Source: Crocinitomicaceae bacterium
Lineage (GTDB): Bacteria > Bacteroidota > Bacteroidia > Flavobacteriales_D > Crocinitomicaceae
Assembly: GCA_030730025.1 (NCBI GenBank)
Contig: JANQWC010000013.1
Coordinates: 1 to 64,000 of the forward strand
Direction: 5' to 3'
Length of the DNA: 64,000 bases
In this document: piece by piece, positions 9,165 through 17,685 of the stretch
Numbering within the stretch: position 1 is the first letter of the stretch
How the letters are laid out: each line of letters begins with the position of its first letter
Made by a program: the position numbers and the translations under genes
Notes under the pieces: model-generated
Told to the model about the DNA's origin: nothing
What the model saw: the letters and a program-made list of their open reading frames with translations, nothing else
Database searches by the model: none

Positions 9165-10412
9165 ATGTCAGCAGATCTCTTCGAAAAAATCAAGGCAAAC
9201 CGCGGACCACTCGGAATGCATGCCAAAGAATCTCATGGGTACTTCACCTTCCCCAAATTAGAAGGCGAAATTGGCCCACACATGAACTTCCGTGGCAAAG
9301 AGAAGCTCAATTGGTCACTCAACAACTATCTTGGACTCGCTAACCACCCTGAGGTGCGCAAAGCGGATACCGACGCAGCAGCCATTTATGGTTTTGGCTC
9401 CCCAATGGGCGCACGCATGATGTCAGGTAACTCCAATCACCACGAACAACTCGAAAACGAACTCTCTGCTTTTGTAAGCAAGGAAGAAACCATTTTATGC
9501 AACTTCGGCTATCAAGCCGTTGTTTCAGCCATTGATTGCTTGGTAGACCGCCACGACGTCATCGTTTACGACGCAGAGTCACACGCGTGTATCCTAGACG
9601 GCGTTCGTTTGCACATGGGCAAGCGCTTTGTGTTCAAGCACAACGAAGTCGACGATTGCGAAAAGCAACTCCAACGCGCCACAAAACTTGCTGCCGAAAC
9701 CGGCGGAGCCATCCTCGTGATCACTGAAGGTGTTTTCGGAATGCGCGGAGACCAAGGAAAACTCAAAGAAATTGTTGCCCTCAAAGAAAAATACAACTTC
9801 CGTTTGTTCGTCGACGACGCACACGGTATTGGTGTGTTGGGTGCAACCGGAGCCGGAACTGGAGAAGAGCAAGGTTGCCAAGATGGCATCGATATCTACT
9901 TCGGTACTTTTGCCAAGTCTTTTGCACTCATCGGAGGTTTCATTTCATCTGATGCACAGGTTGTGGAATACCTCCGCTACAACATGCGTTCACAAATTTT
10001 TGCCAAAGCCATGCCAGCTGCGCTTGTACTTGGCTTGCTCAAGCGCTTGGAACTCATGCGTACGCATCCTGAACTCAAAGACAAACTCTGGGAAAACACC
10101 AATGCGCTTCAAAATGGTCTCAAAACTGCTGGTTTTGAAATCGGCCCAACCGATAGCTGCGTCACACCAGTCTACCTCAGCGGTTCTATCCCTGAAGCAA
10201 CAAACCTTATCTTTGACCTCCGCGAGAACTACAACGTTTTCTGTTCAATGGTCGTTTACCCAGTGGTTCCAAAAGGCATGATCATCTTGCGCCTCATCCC
10301 TACTGCGGTTCACACCCTAGAAGACGTCAGCTACACCATCGATTGTTTCTCTAAAATCGTTGGTAAATTGAAAGCCGGCGAATATATGTCAAATAAAATA
10401 GCCGCGATCTAA
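9165..10412 (+). CDS. PLP-dependent alpha-oxoamine synthase (serine palmitoyltransferase/sulfonolipid-type)
   Basis: 415 aa. Fold-type I PLP enzyme of the AOS family (KBL, BioF, SPT): NNYLGLANHPEV, GARMMSGN, DAESHACILDG, FVDDAHGIGVLG, and the PLP lysine in GTFAKSFA (K251). The family condenses an amino acid with an acyl thioester, losing CO2. In Bacteroidota such proteins make the long-chain base of sphingolipids from Ser or, with cysteate, of sulfonolipids (capnine); the acceptor cannot be read from sequence. The cytosolic enzyme would act at the membrane. ATG 9165 follows the -7 box by 15 nt; TTG 9147 lies within the box and is rejected. Monocistronic. Confidence 0.85.
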   Translation: MSADLFEKIKANRGPLGMHAKESHGYFTFPKLEGEIGPHMNFRGKEKLNWSLNNYLGLANHPEVRKADTDAAAIYGFGSPMGARMMSGNSNHHEQLENELSAFVSKEETILCNFGYQAVVSAIDCLVDRHDVIVYDAESHACILDGVRLHMGKRFVFKHNEVDDCEKQLQRATKLAAETGGAILVITEGVFGMRGDQGKLKEIVALKEKYNFRLFVDDAHGIGVLGATGAGTGEEQGCQDGIDIYFGTFAKSFALIGGFISSDAQVVEYLRYNMRSQIFAKAMPAALVLGLLKRLELMRTHPELKDKLWENTNALQNGLKTAGFEIGPTDSCVTPVYLSGSIPEATNLIFDLRENYNVFCSMVVYPVVPKGMIILRLIPTAVHTLEDVSYTIDCFSKIVGKLKAGEYMSNKIAAI

Positions 10413-10442
10413 ACGAACGCGGCTTCTCTTCAAAATAAAGCA

Positions 10443-10476
10443 AAAAAAATACGGGTCATTCGACCCGTATTTTTTT
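10443..10476. terminator. Bidirectional terminator overlapping the helicase stop codon
   Basis: A 15-bp stem (A7 plus TACGGGTC paired with GACCCGTA plus T7) with an ATTC loop. It serves the plus-strand AOS gene and the minus-strand helicase. The helicase's last codons form one arm, and its TGA (10458-10456) straddles the arm and loop. Confidence 0.9.
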
Positions 10477-11565
10477 TGCGATGAGTTTTTCAATCGCTTT
10501 GAAGTATTTATGATCTTCTGGCTCGCAGAAGATAACCGATCTGCCTTCGCGGCCAGCTCGGCCCGTTCGGCCAATGCGGTGCACGTAGGTTTCGGCTACA
10601 GTTGGTACATCCGTATTGATGACCAAATCTAGACCTGAAATATCGATTCCTCTGGCAGCGATATCTGTAGCTACCAAAATGCGGATCTTGCCTTCTTTGA
10701 AATGGTTGAGCGCCATTTGACGCGCGTTTTGAGATTTATTGCCGTGAATAGCGAGCGCCTCCAACTTGTTTTTACCCAACATGCGCACGAGTTTGTCGGC
10801 GCCGTGTTTGGTGCGCGAAAACACCAAGACACTTTCTGCTGGATCTTTTTTAAGTAAGTCTACCAAAGAAGATTCTTTGTGCTTGCGGTCTGCAACGTGA
10901 TACATACATTGGTCTATGCGCTCAACCGTAGAAGAAACCGGCGTAACCGTGACTTCAATGGGATCTTGCAACAAGCCTTGCGCTAAGCTCTTGACTTCAT
11001 TTGGCATGGTAGCCGAAAAAAGTAAAGTTTGACGTTCTCTAGGTAGGAGTTTCACAATGCGCTTGACGTCGTGGATAAAACCCATATCGAGCATGCGGTC
11101 TGCTTCGTCTAAAACAAAAATAGACAGCTGCTTGAGGTTAACAAAACCTTGTTGGTGTAAATCGAGTAAACGACCAGGCGTAGCGATCAGAATAGCCGGC
11201 TTTTGCTTGAGCGTCTGAATTTGCGCATGCGCTTTGACGCCGCCAAAAATGACCAACGAACGCAAACCGAGGTGTCTGCCATATTCCTTGAAGTTGTCGG
11301 CAATTTGAATCGCGAGTTCGCGAGTAGGCGTTACGATCAGCGCTTGAATACCACCGTCGAGTGGTTTCTTAGCGTGTAGTAATTGCAGAATGGGAATGGC
11401 AAAAGCTGCAGTTTTTCCTGTTCCGGTTTGGGCTAGACCGATGAGGTCGCGTTGTTCTAGAATAGGTGGAATGGCTTTTTCTTGGATCGGGGTTGCATTT
11501 GTATAGCCTTTTTCAGCGATGGCTTGAAGGAGCTTTGGCTCCAGGGGTAATTCATTAAATAACAT
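10456..11565 (-). CDS. DEAD-box ATP-dependent RNA helicase (RhlE-like)
   Basis: 369 aa. All core motifs are present: Q motif (TPIQEKAIP), AQTGTGKT, PTRELA, TPGRLLD, DEAD, SAT, and the RecA2 motifs ATDIAARGID and HRIGRTGRAGR. It unwinds short RNA duplexes; RhlE-type members work in ribosome assembly or RNA decay. Unusually, there is no basic C-terminal tail: the protein stops right after the RecA2 core, inside the terminator hairpin. Start: ATG 11565 (MLFNELPLEP, the family's usual N-terminus); ATG 11598 is an alternative. Two -7 boxes lie upstream. Confidence 0.94.
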   Translation of the reverse strand: MLFNELPLEPKLLQAIAEKGYTNATPIQEKAIPPILEQRDLIGLAQTGTGKTAAFAIPILQLLHAKKPLDGGIQALIVTPTRELAIQIADNFKEYGRHLGLRSLVIFGGVKAHAQIQTLKQKPAILIATPGRLLDLHQQGFVNLKQLSIFVLDEADRMLDMGFIHDVKRIVKLLPRERQTLLFSATMPNEVKSLAQGLLQDPIEVTVTPVSSTVERIDQCMYHVADRKHKESSLVDLLKKDPAESVLVFSRTKHGADKLVRMLGKNKLEALAIHGNKSQNARQMALNHFKEGKIRILVATDIAARGIDISGLDLVINTDVPTVAETYVHRIGRTGRAGREGRSVIFCEPEDHKYFKAIEKLIAKKIRVE

Positions 11566-11619
11566 GTAAGCTTCAATTTCGATCGGGGTAAACAACATTT
11601 TTTACCCGACGAAGTTGTG

Positions 11620-11637
11620 CAAAGGTACGCAAATATA
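11620..11637 (-). promoter_or_regulatory. Tandem -7 boxes of the DEAD-box helicase gene
   Basis: TATATTTG (11637-11630) and TACCTTTG (11627-11620) on the minus strand, offset by 10 bp (one helical turn). Two overlapping promoters or alternative start sites are likely. Confidence 0.5.
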
Positions 11638-11648
11638 TCGGAGCTACC

Positions 11649-12350
11649 TCAAATTGACGCAAGTATGCGCTTGAGTCGGTTTTCGTTGACCTTCAAAATA
11701 GTCTCTGAAAAAGCAGAATCTTCGTCTAACAGCTCCTTTTGAGTAGCAGAAAAGTGAATAGCTGCCAACTGCTCAATTTGGGCCAACTTTCGGATGTTTC
11801 CGGCATTGACGCCACCGCCCGCCATGATTTCAATGCGCCCATTGGCGTACTGACTCATTTGGGTTAAAATAGGCATGCCGAGCTCGACGTTTGTGGCAAA
11901 ACCTGAGCTCAAGACTCTTTTGAAACCGAGCTCAATGAGGACGTCGAGTGAGCGTTTCCAGTCGACACTTTCGTCGAAGGCGCGGTGAAAGGTCCAATCT
12001 AATTGAGGTGCTGTTTGCACGAGTTCTTGAAGCAGCTGTTTGTCTAACTCGAAATTGGCCTTAAGTAAGCCAACTACCACTCCTTGCACGCCCAGCTGAA
12101 CGCAATTTTGAACTTCGCGGCGAATCAATTGTACTTCTTCTTCAGTGTAATGAAAGCCCCCGGCTCTAGGACGAATCAGGACATGGGTATTCAAGCCGAG
12201 TTCCAAAGCAGTTTGAATGAGGCCAGCCGAAGGCGTTGTACCACCTTGTTCTAGATTCTGACAAAGTTCTATGCGGGCAAAAGCATGTGTCTTTGCCAGC
12301 TGTAGTGCCTCTAGAGAGGCTGCGCATAATTCGAGTTCTACGGGATTCAT
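11649..12350 (-). CDS. cutC: CutC-family protein
   Basis: 233 aa TIM-barrel protein with CutC features: ELCAASLEALQLA at the N-terminus, RIELCQNLEQGGTTPSAG, VLIRPRAGGFHYT, FHRAFDES, RVLSSG, and IMAGGGVNAGNI. CutC was named for copper homeostasis, but its role as a cytosolic enzyme remains uncertain. ATG 12350 is chosen because residues before it are not conserved-looking; near-consensus CAATTTTG ends 6 nt upstream. Divergent from the E1 dehydrogenase gene, sharing a 73-bp promoter region. Confidence 0.93.
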   Translation of the reverse strand: MNPVELELCAASLEALQLAKTHAFARIELCQNLEQGGTTPSAGLIQTALELGLNTHVLIRPRAGGFHYTEEEVQLIRREVQNCVQLGVQGVVVGLLKANFELDKQLLQELVQTAPQLDWTFHRAFDESVDWKRSLDVLIELGFKRVLSSGFATNVELGMPILTQMSQYANGRIEIMAGGGVNAGNIRKLAQIEQLAAIHFSATQKELLDEDSAFSETILKVNENRLKRILASI

Positions 12351-12398
12351 CAAGGGCAAAATTGCACATTTTAGGACAAAAATGAGGTCTATTATCCG

Positions 12399-12406
12399 TA
12401 TATTTG
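12399..12406 (+). promoter_or_regulatory. -7 box of the E1 dehydrogenase gene
   Basis: TATATTTG, 17 nt before the ATG at 12424. No clear TTTG at -33. Confidence 0.55.
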
Positions 12407-12423
12407 TCTGCAATCAACAAAAA

Positions 12424-14868
12424 ATGGCCAAAGACAAAGCGACCCCAACAAGCGAGCAACTCGACTTCAACACCTTCAAGCAACAAGTCCTGCTCGATTA
12501 CCAACTTGCCTGCGAATCCAGAGAAGCCTCGCTTCTGGGCCGAAAAGAGGTCCTTACTGGCAAAGCAAAATTTGGCATTTTTGGCGACGGTAAAGAGCTC
12601 GCGCAAATTGCACTCGCCAAGCAGTTTCAAAACGGAGACTTCCGCTCTGGCTACTACCGCGACCAAACGCTCATGATGGCAATTTCAGCCCTCACCATAG
12701 AACAATATTTTGCGGGCTTGTATGCCCATACTGACGTCACAATTGAGCCGCAATCGGCAGGCCGACAAATGGGCGGACACTACGCCACCCGCAACCTCGA
12801 CCAAAACGGCCAATGGAAAGACCTCATGTCACAGAAAAACAGCTCTGCCGACATCTCTCCTACCGCTGGCCAAATGCCGCGCTTACTTGGCCTCGCACAG
12901 GCCTCCAAAGTATACCGCGAGCATCCGACACTCAAAGAACTCGAAGCTTTCAAAAAATTCACCAACGGTGGCAATGAAGTCGCTTTTGGCACCATCGGCG
13001 ACGCCTCCACCTCCGAAGGACCTTTCTGGGAAACCATGAATGCTGCTGGCGTCTTGCAAGTGCCAATGGTGATGTCCGTCTGGGACGACGGCTACGGCAT
13101 TTCTGTACCGCGCGAACTCCAAACCACCAAAAGCAGCATCTCAGATGCCCTCGCCGGATTTCAGCGCACTACAGACAAAAAAGGCTTTGAAATTTTCACA
13201 ACCAAAGGCTGGGATTACGCCCACCTCTGCGAAACCTACGAAAAGGCCGTGCAAATAGCGCGCACCGAACACATTCCGGTATTGGTTCATGTCAAAGAAG
13301 TAAACCAACCGCAAGGGCACTCTACTTCTGGTTCTCACGAGCGCTACAAATCTGAAGAGCGCCTCACCTGGGAAACCGAATTCGATTGCATTGCCAAATT
13401 CAAAGAATGGATCCTTTCTTTTGCACAAAAAGGGCTCGTACTCGCTACTGAAGAAGAACTCGAGTCCATTTCAAGCGCAGCCAAAGAACGCATCAGAGCA
13501 GCCAAAAATAGCGCTTGGCAAGCCTTCACCGATGACATTCTACAAGACAAACAAGAGTTGCTCGATATCTTGAACAGATTCGATGCCAACCACTCTCTTC
13601 ATGCACGCGCTACAGCCTTGCACCAACAACTCAGCAAAGAAAAAGACAGCATCCGCCGAGACCTCCTTTCGGCCGCTCGCCTTCTTTTGCGCCAAAGTTT
13701 ACAAGACCAAAGCCCAGAGCGCTACGCTTTGGCCAATTGGGTAGGTCGTCTTCAGCTCAAGGCCCAAGACCGCTACAGCTCTTACTTGTATTCTGCATCT
13801 GCGCAAAATATTGCGAGCATCAGCAAAGTTCCTGTTGCCTATGCTACTGAAAACCAAATGGAAGATGGGCGCATCATTTTGCGTGAAAACTACCGCAAGA
13901 TCCTAGAAACGCGCCCAGAAGTGCTCGTTTTTGGCGAAGATGCAGGTAAAATTGGTGGCGTAAACCAGAGTTTAGAAGGTTTGCAAGAACAATTTGGCAA
14001 CTTGCGCGTCTCCGATACCGGTATCCGCGAATGCACCATTATCGGGCAAGGTATCGGTTTGGCCATGCGTGGTTTGCGCCCGATTGCCGAAATCCAATAC
14101 CTAGATTATTTGCTTTATGGCATTCAAATTATGTCTGACGACCTCGCTACGGTTCAGTACCGCACTAAGGGCGGCCAAAAAGCACCCCTCATTATTTCAA
14201 CCCGCGGCCACCGCTTAGAAGGGATTTGGCACAGCGGATCACCTATGGGCATGATCATCAATTCGCTGCGCGGTGTGCACGTGTGTGTTCCTCGCAACAT
14301 GACCAAAGCCGCAGCTTTTTACAACACACTACTTCAGACCGACGAACCTGCATTGGTCATTGAACCACTCAACGGTTACCGCAGCAAAGAGCGCATGCCG
14401 CTCAATTTTGGCGAATTTACAGAGCCACTAGGTGTGCCAGAGATTGTCAAAGAAGGCACCGACCTCACCTTGGTCTCCTATGGATCCACGTTTAACATCT
14501 GCGAACAAGCTGTTGCTCAACTCGCAGACTTCGGTATTTCTGTTGAACTCATTGATGCGCAAACCTTGCTTCCGTTTGATATCCATCACCTGATTGGTCA
14601 ATCTTTGGCCAAAACCAACGCTTTGCTCATCGTAGACGAAGACGTCAGCAGTGGCGCCAGCGCATTTATGCTCGATCAAATTTTAGTGAAGCAAAACGGC
14701 TACCAACACCTCGACCTCGCGCCACAAACCATGGCTGCCAAAGACCACCGCCCTGCCTACGGCTCCGACGGCGATTACTTCAGCAAGCCCAACCTCGACG
14801 ACATCATCGAAAAGGTCCTGGACATGATGCACGACCTCGACCCGCAAAGTTTTCCGAAGGTTTATTAA
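12424..14868 (+). CDS. 2-oxoacid dehydrogenase E1, fused alpha and beta subunits
   Basis: 814 aa. The first half is the E1-alpha TPP domain (RSGYYRDQTLMM, the pyrophosphate motif GDASTSEGPFW, then WDDGYGIS in place of the usual NN). The second half is the E1-beta transketolase-like domain (GEDAGKIGGVNQ, IAEIQYLDYL, RGHRLEGIWHSGSPMG, then the C-terminal domain DAQTLLPFD). Bacteroidota commonly fuse the two; the likely substrates are branched-chain 2-oxoacids, with CO2 release and acyl transfer to E2 lipoate, but the pyruvate alternative is not excluded. E2 and E3 are not in the window. ATG 12424 (MAKDKATP) is preferred to the upstream in-frame ATG 12271, which lies inside divergent cutC. Confidence 0.92.
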   Translation: MAKDKATPTSEQLDFNTFKQQVLLDYQLACESREASLLGRKEVLTGKAKFGIFGDGKELAQIALAKQFQNGDFRSGYYRDQTLMMAISALTIEQYFAGLYAHTDVTIEPQSAGRQMGGHYATRNLDQNGQWKDLMSQKNSSADISPTAGQMPRLLGLAQASKVYREHPTLKELEAFKKFTNGGNEVAFGTIGDASTSEGPFWETMNAAGVLQVPMVMSVWDDGYGISVPRELQTTKSSISDALAGFQRTTDKKGFEIFTTKGWDYAHLCETYEKAVQIARTEHIPVLVHVKEVNQPQGHSTSGSHERYKSEERLTWETEFDCIAKFKEWILSFAQKGLVLATEEELESISSAAKERIRAAKNSAWQAFTDDILQDKQELLDILNRFDANHSLHARATALHQQLSKEKDSIRRDLLSAARLLLRQSLQDQSPERYALANWVGRLQLKAQDRYSSYLYSASAQNIASISKVPVAYATENQMEDGRIILRENYRKILETRPEVLVFGEDAGKIGGVNQSLEGLQEQFGNLRVSDTGIRECTIIGQGIGLAMRGLRPIAEIQYLDYLLYGIQIMSDDLATVQYRTKGGQKAPLIISTRGHRLEGIWHSGSPMGMIINSLRGVHVCVPRNMTKAAAFYNTLLQTDEPALVIEPLNGYRSKERMPLNFGEFTEPLGVPEIVKEGTDLTLVSYGSTFNICEQAVAQLADFGISVELIDAQTLLPFDIHHLIGQSLAKTNALLIVDEDVSSGASAFMLDQILVKQNGYQHLDLAPQTMAAKDHRPAYGSDGDYFSKPNLDDIIEKVLDMMHDLDPQSFPKVY

Positions 14869-14920
14869 TACACCTCTTTCAAACCTTTTTTAAGGGACTT
14901 ATAAAAAAAAATGAATCACA

Positions 14921-14955
14921 AAAAAAGGGGAGCCGAAGCTCCCCTTTTCAATTTT
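14921..14955. terminator. Bidirectional terminator, E1 gene / rhodopsin
   Basis: Stem AAAAGGGGAGC / GCTCCCCTTTT with a CGAA loop, A tract upstream and T-rich downstream, in the gap between the two convergent genes. Confidence 0.88.
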
Positions 14956-14971
14956 GGGTAATGGGTAATGA

Positions 14972-15721
14972 TTATGCTTTAGAATCAGATTTAGCCAAAG
15001 CGTAGATCACCAAACCGAAACCGATTTTGTTAACGGCGTCACCGATGTTGTAAACAACATCCATCCAAGGGTTTGGACCAGCGCTACCGAAAGCACCGAA
15101 CAATCCACCTGGTGTACCGATGATGTAACCTAATGGATAGATAGCCCATCCAACAAGTACGAACCAAGCCAAGATGCGTGTTGCCTTTGCAACTGCAGGA
15201 CCTGCAGATTCAGCCAATTTAGCCACTTCGCCAAACCATACAAGGTAAGCGATGTAGAAGTAAGCTGCACCTGAAAGAACACCCCACATTACGCTGTTGT
15301 CGCGGTCTACTGACTCACCGAAGTAACCAGTAACGAGCATCACTACAGAAGCGAAGATGAGTTTCCAAAGTAAGCTGGTTTTAGCACCTGCTTTTTTGGT
15401 GATCAAATAGAATTCTACACACATAAGTGGAACTGTGAGCATCCAGTCTACATAACGGAAAAACGTTGGTGATGTAGAGGTTGCTGTGAAGTAATCACGC
15501 ATGTAGTAATAATGGACCGCGGCGATGAAGGTGATGAGACCGGAAACTAAAATGGATGTTCTCCATTTTTCTTCCATGTTGCGCATTTCCATAAAGAAAA
15601 ATGCTGCTGCAGCCATCATGGCCATCGTTCCAATGAAGAAGGTAAACGCTGTGTAAGTATACACGTCACCCTTTTCAAAAAGTGCTTGCACGTTAAGTGC
15701 ATTAGATAAAGAAAATAACAT
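14972..15721 (-). CDS. Proteorhodopsin (light-driven proton pump)
   Basis: 249 aa, seven membrane helices. Helix C reads RYVDWMLTVPLMCVEFYL: proton acceptor D92, T96 and donor E103 make the D-T-E set of outward proton pumps (D97/T101/E108 of reference PR). H70 corresponds to PR His75. The retinal Schiff-base lysine is K232 (GDAVNKIGFG). The spectral-tuning residue (PR 105) is Met100, which in flavobacterial rhodopsins goes with green absorption. It sits in the inner membrane and would build proton-motive force in light; retinal must come from blh and crt genes elsewhere. No TAnnTTTG box lies next to the ATG; two inverted repeats are found upstream. Confidence 0.97.
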   Translation of the reverse strand: MLFSLSNALNVQALFEKGDVYTYTAFTFFIGTMAMMAAAAFFFMEMRNMEEKWRTSILVSGLITFIAAVHYYYMRDYFTATSTSPTFFRYVDWMLTVPLMCVEFYLITKKAGAKTSLLWKLIFASVVMLVTGYFGESVDRDNSVMWGVLSGAAYFYIAYLVWFGEVAKLAESAGPAVAKATRILAWFVLVGWAIYPLGYIIGTPGGLFGAFGSAGPNPWMDVVYNIGDAVNKIGFGLVIYALAKSDSKA

Positions 15722-15800
15722 AAATAGATAGGTTTAGTTTTTCCTACTCTTTTGTGGCTTTTCGGATACCGCCAATAACATTTTGAATAACAATGATAAA

Positions 15801-15820
15801 CAATTATTGTTTAATAATTG
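15801..15820. promoter_or_regulatory. Inverted repeat upstream of the rhodopsin gene
   Basis: CAATTATT, spacer GTTT, AATAATTG: perfect 8-bp arms, about 80-100 nt upstream of the rhodopsin ATG, with no T tract behind it. It looks more like a repressor/activator operator than a terminator for sppA. AT-rich, so chance is possible. Confidence 0.35.
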
Positions 15821-15893
15821 ATAAAATTTATTCAACAAAATGACAAAAACCTATCTAATTATTTGTCAATATCTTACGGAAACCCAAGTAAAA

Positions 15894-17684
15894 TCAATAG
15901 AAACGGTAGATAAACGGCAGGCGCATTTGAAGGCCTTTCATTTTTTTAATTTGTGCAAATTTTTGATAATAAGCTAAAAATTCTTCGGTAATCTGCACTT
16001 TTGAACTGCTTTTCTCGCCCTCTAATTCTTCGTCAAGTAGCGCTAAAAAGGTATTGAGGGTGTTGTCGTCTTTTTGTGGATAATAGACAACCTCTTTGAC
16101 GCCGACCTGCTTGCGCAAGGCTTTGATACTGCTGTTGAGCCCACCTAAGACATCTACCAAACCAACTTGTTTGGCCGCGCTACCGGTCCATACCCTGCCG
16201 CGTGCCACGCGCTGTACTGCTTTTTTACTGAGTTTTCTGCCGGCTGTGACGCGTTCGATGAATTGTCCATATACGGCATCTACTTCTGTTTGCATGAATG
16301 CGTATTCTTCTGCAGATAGCTTGTGGGTAGGCGAGAGCGTGCCAAAACGATGCGTTCGAACTTCGTCTGTGGTGACGCCTATTTTGTTCTTGAGAAAATC
16401 ACCCGCATACGGCACCACACCAAATACACCAATAGATCCGGTGATGGTCATGGGGCTGGCGAAAATTTTAAGGGCTGGCATCGCAATATAATAACCGCCA
16501 GATGCGGCGTAGTCTCCCATCGAAACATAAAGTGGCTTTTTGGCTGCCGTTAACGAGACTTCCTTCCAGATTTCTTCACTGGCCAAAGCAGAACCTCCTG
16601 GGCTATTGATGCGCAGCACCACGCCTTTGACGTCGTCGTCGTCGCGGACCTGACGCAGCATTTTGGCCATGCGCTCCGTACTGACCCCCTCGCCTTGCGT
16701 GGCGACATCTCCTTCGGCTAAAATAACGGCGATATGGCGCTCTTGTCTGGCGAGCAATTGGTTGTCATGATAGGTATCGCGGGCATATTTAGTGAAGGCT
16801 TGAAGGCGCAATGGTGTGTTTTCATCGATCCCGACTTTTTTCTTGAGCAGCGTAAGCACCTCGTGTCTGTAGTGGTTCTGATCGATCATTTTGTTGGCGG
16901 CTGCTTGCGTGAGGTTGCGCACTGTAAATGCATTAACCAGCGAATCGAGGGCGAGCGTATCCATAGACCTGCTTTGCGCAATATCATTGCGCGTTTGTTG
17001 CCAAAGCCCACCGAGTAAGGTTTGCATTTGCATGCGGCTCGAATCGGACATCTCGGTGCGGTAAAATGGCTCTACTGCGCTTTTGAAGTCGTTGTCTTTG
17101 CCACGTACGACCAGCACCCCTATTTGTAAGTCATCTAATAAATTCTTGAAAAAATAACTTTCGGCGTGCAGGCCGCTCCATAAAAACGAGGAGCCTTGCA
17201 TCCCGTAAACTTCTTTACAGACGCTACTCACATAATAATCAGTTTGGCTGATCTCTTCACCCGCTAAATAAGCAACGACAAATTTGCCCGACTTCTGAAA
17301 ATCCCGGATGGCTGTGCGCAGCTCCTCAGCGGTAGCCAAGCCCATACTCGGGCTTTTCATTTCCAAGAAAACCCCTTTGATTTTGATATCTCGGGCGGCT
17401 TCTTGCAAGCCCACTAAGATTTCTGGCAAACCCAAGGTGCGGTTCAGGCGAAGTGCAGTCGGATCGAAGGACTCTTCGGAGACGTCTTGAATAGTGCCCG
17501 ATAACTTGAGGTGCAGCACGGTTCTATTTTGTAGTGCGAGCGGCGCTGGACCGAAATCACCAAAAGAGCCGATAATGCCACCAAGGATCAGGAAGAAAAA
17601 TACCATGCCCACCAAACCGGCAACAAAGACAGCAAGGAAACTCGGCCAAAAGAGTTTACCAAAAGAAAGGCGATTTTCTGACAT
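15894..17684 (-). CDS. sppA: Signal peptide peptidase SppA (67-kDa type)
   Basis: 596 aa, one N-terminal membrane anchor (about residues 11-35). Two tandem ClpP-like domains as in E. coli SppA: the general-base lysine K201 is in DFKSAVEPFYR (N-domain), the nucleophile S395 in MGDYAASGGYY (C-domain), preceded by RINSPGGSALASE. It degrades leftover signal peptides in the membrane from the periplasmic side. It starts 1 nt after the stop of the M1 peptidase gene, so the two are co-transcribed. Confidence 0.96.
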   Translation of the reverse strand: MSENRLSFGKLFWPSFLAVFVAGLVGMVFFFLILGGIIGSFGDFGPAPLALQNRTVLHLKLSGTIQDVSEESFDPTALRLNRTLGLPEILVGLQEAARDIKIKGVFLEMKSPSMGLATAEELRTAIRDFQKSGKFVVAYLAGEEISQTDYYVSSVCKEVYGMQGSSFLWSGLHAESYFFKNLLDDLQIGVLVVRGKDNDFKSAVEPFYRTEMSDSSRMQMQTLLGGLWQQTRNDIAQSRSMDTLALDSLVNAFTVRNLTQAAANKMIDQNHYRHEVLTLLKKKVGIDENTPLRLQAFTKYARDTYHDNQLLARQERHIAVILAEGDVATQGEGVSTERMAKMLRQVRDDDDVKGVVLRINSPGGSALASEEIWKEVSLTAAKKPLYVSMGDYAASGGYYIAMPALKIFASPMTITGSIGVFGVVPYAGDFLKNKIGVTTDEVRTHRFGTLSPTHKLSAEEYAFMQTEVDAVYGQFIERVTAGRKLSKKAVQRVARGRVWTGSAAKQVGLVDVLGGLNSSIKALRKQVGVKEVVYYPQKDDNTLNTFLALLDEELEGEKSSSKVQITEEFLAYYQKFAQIKKMKGLQMRLPFIYRFY

Positions 17685-17685
17685 C

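Noticed and set aside
12271-12423. N-terminal extension of the E1 dehydrogenase
   Set aside because: The region is divergent cutC and its promoter; MAKDK at 12424 is preceded by TATATTTG.
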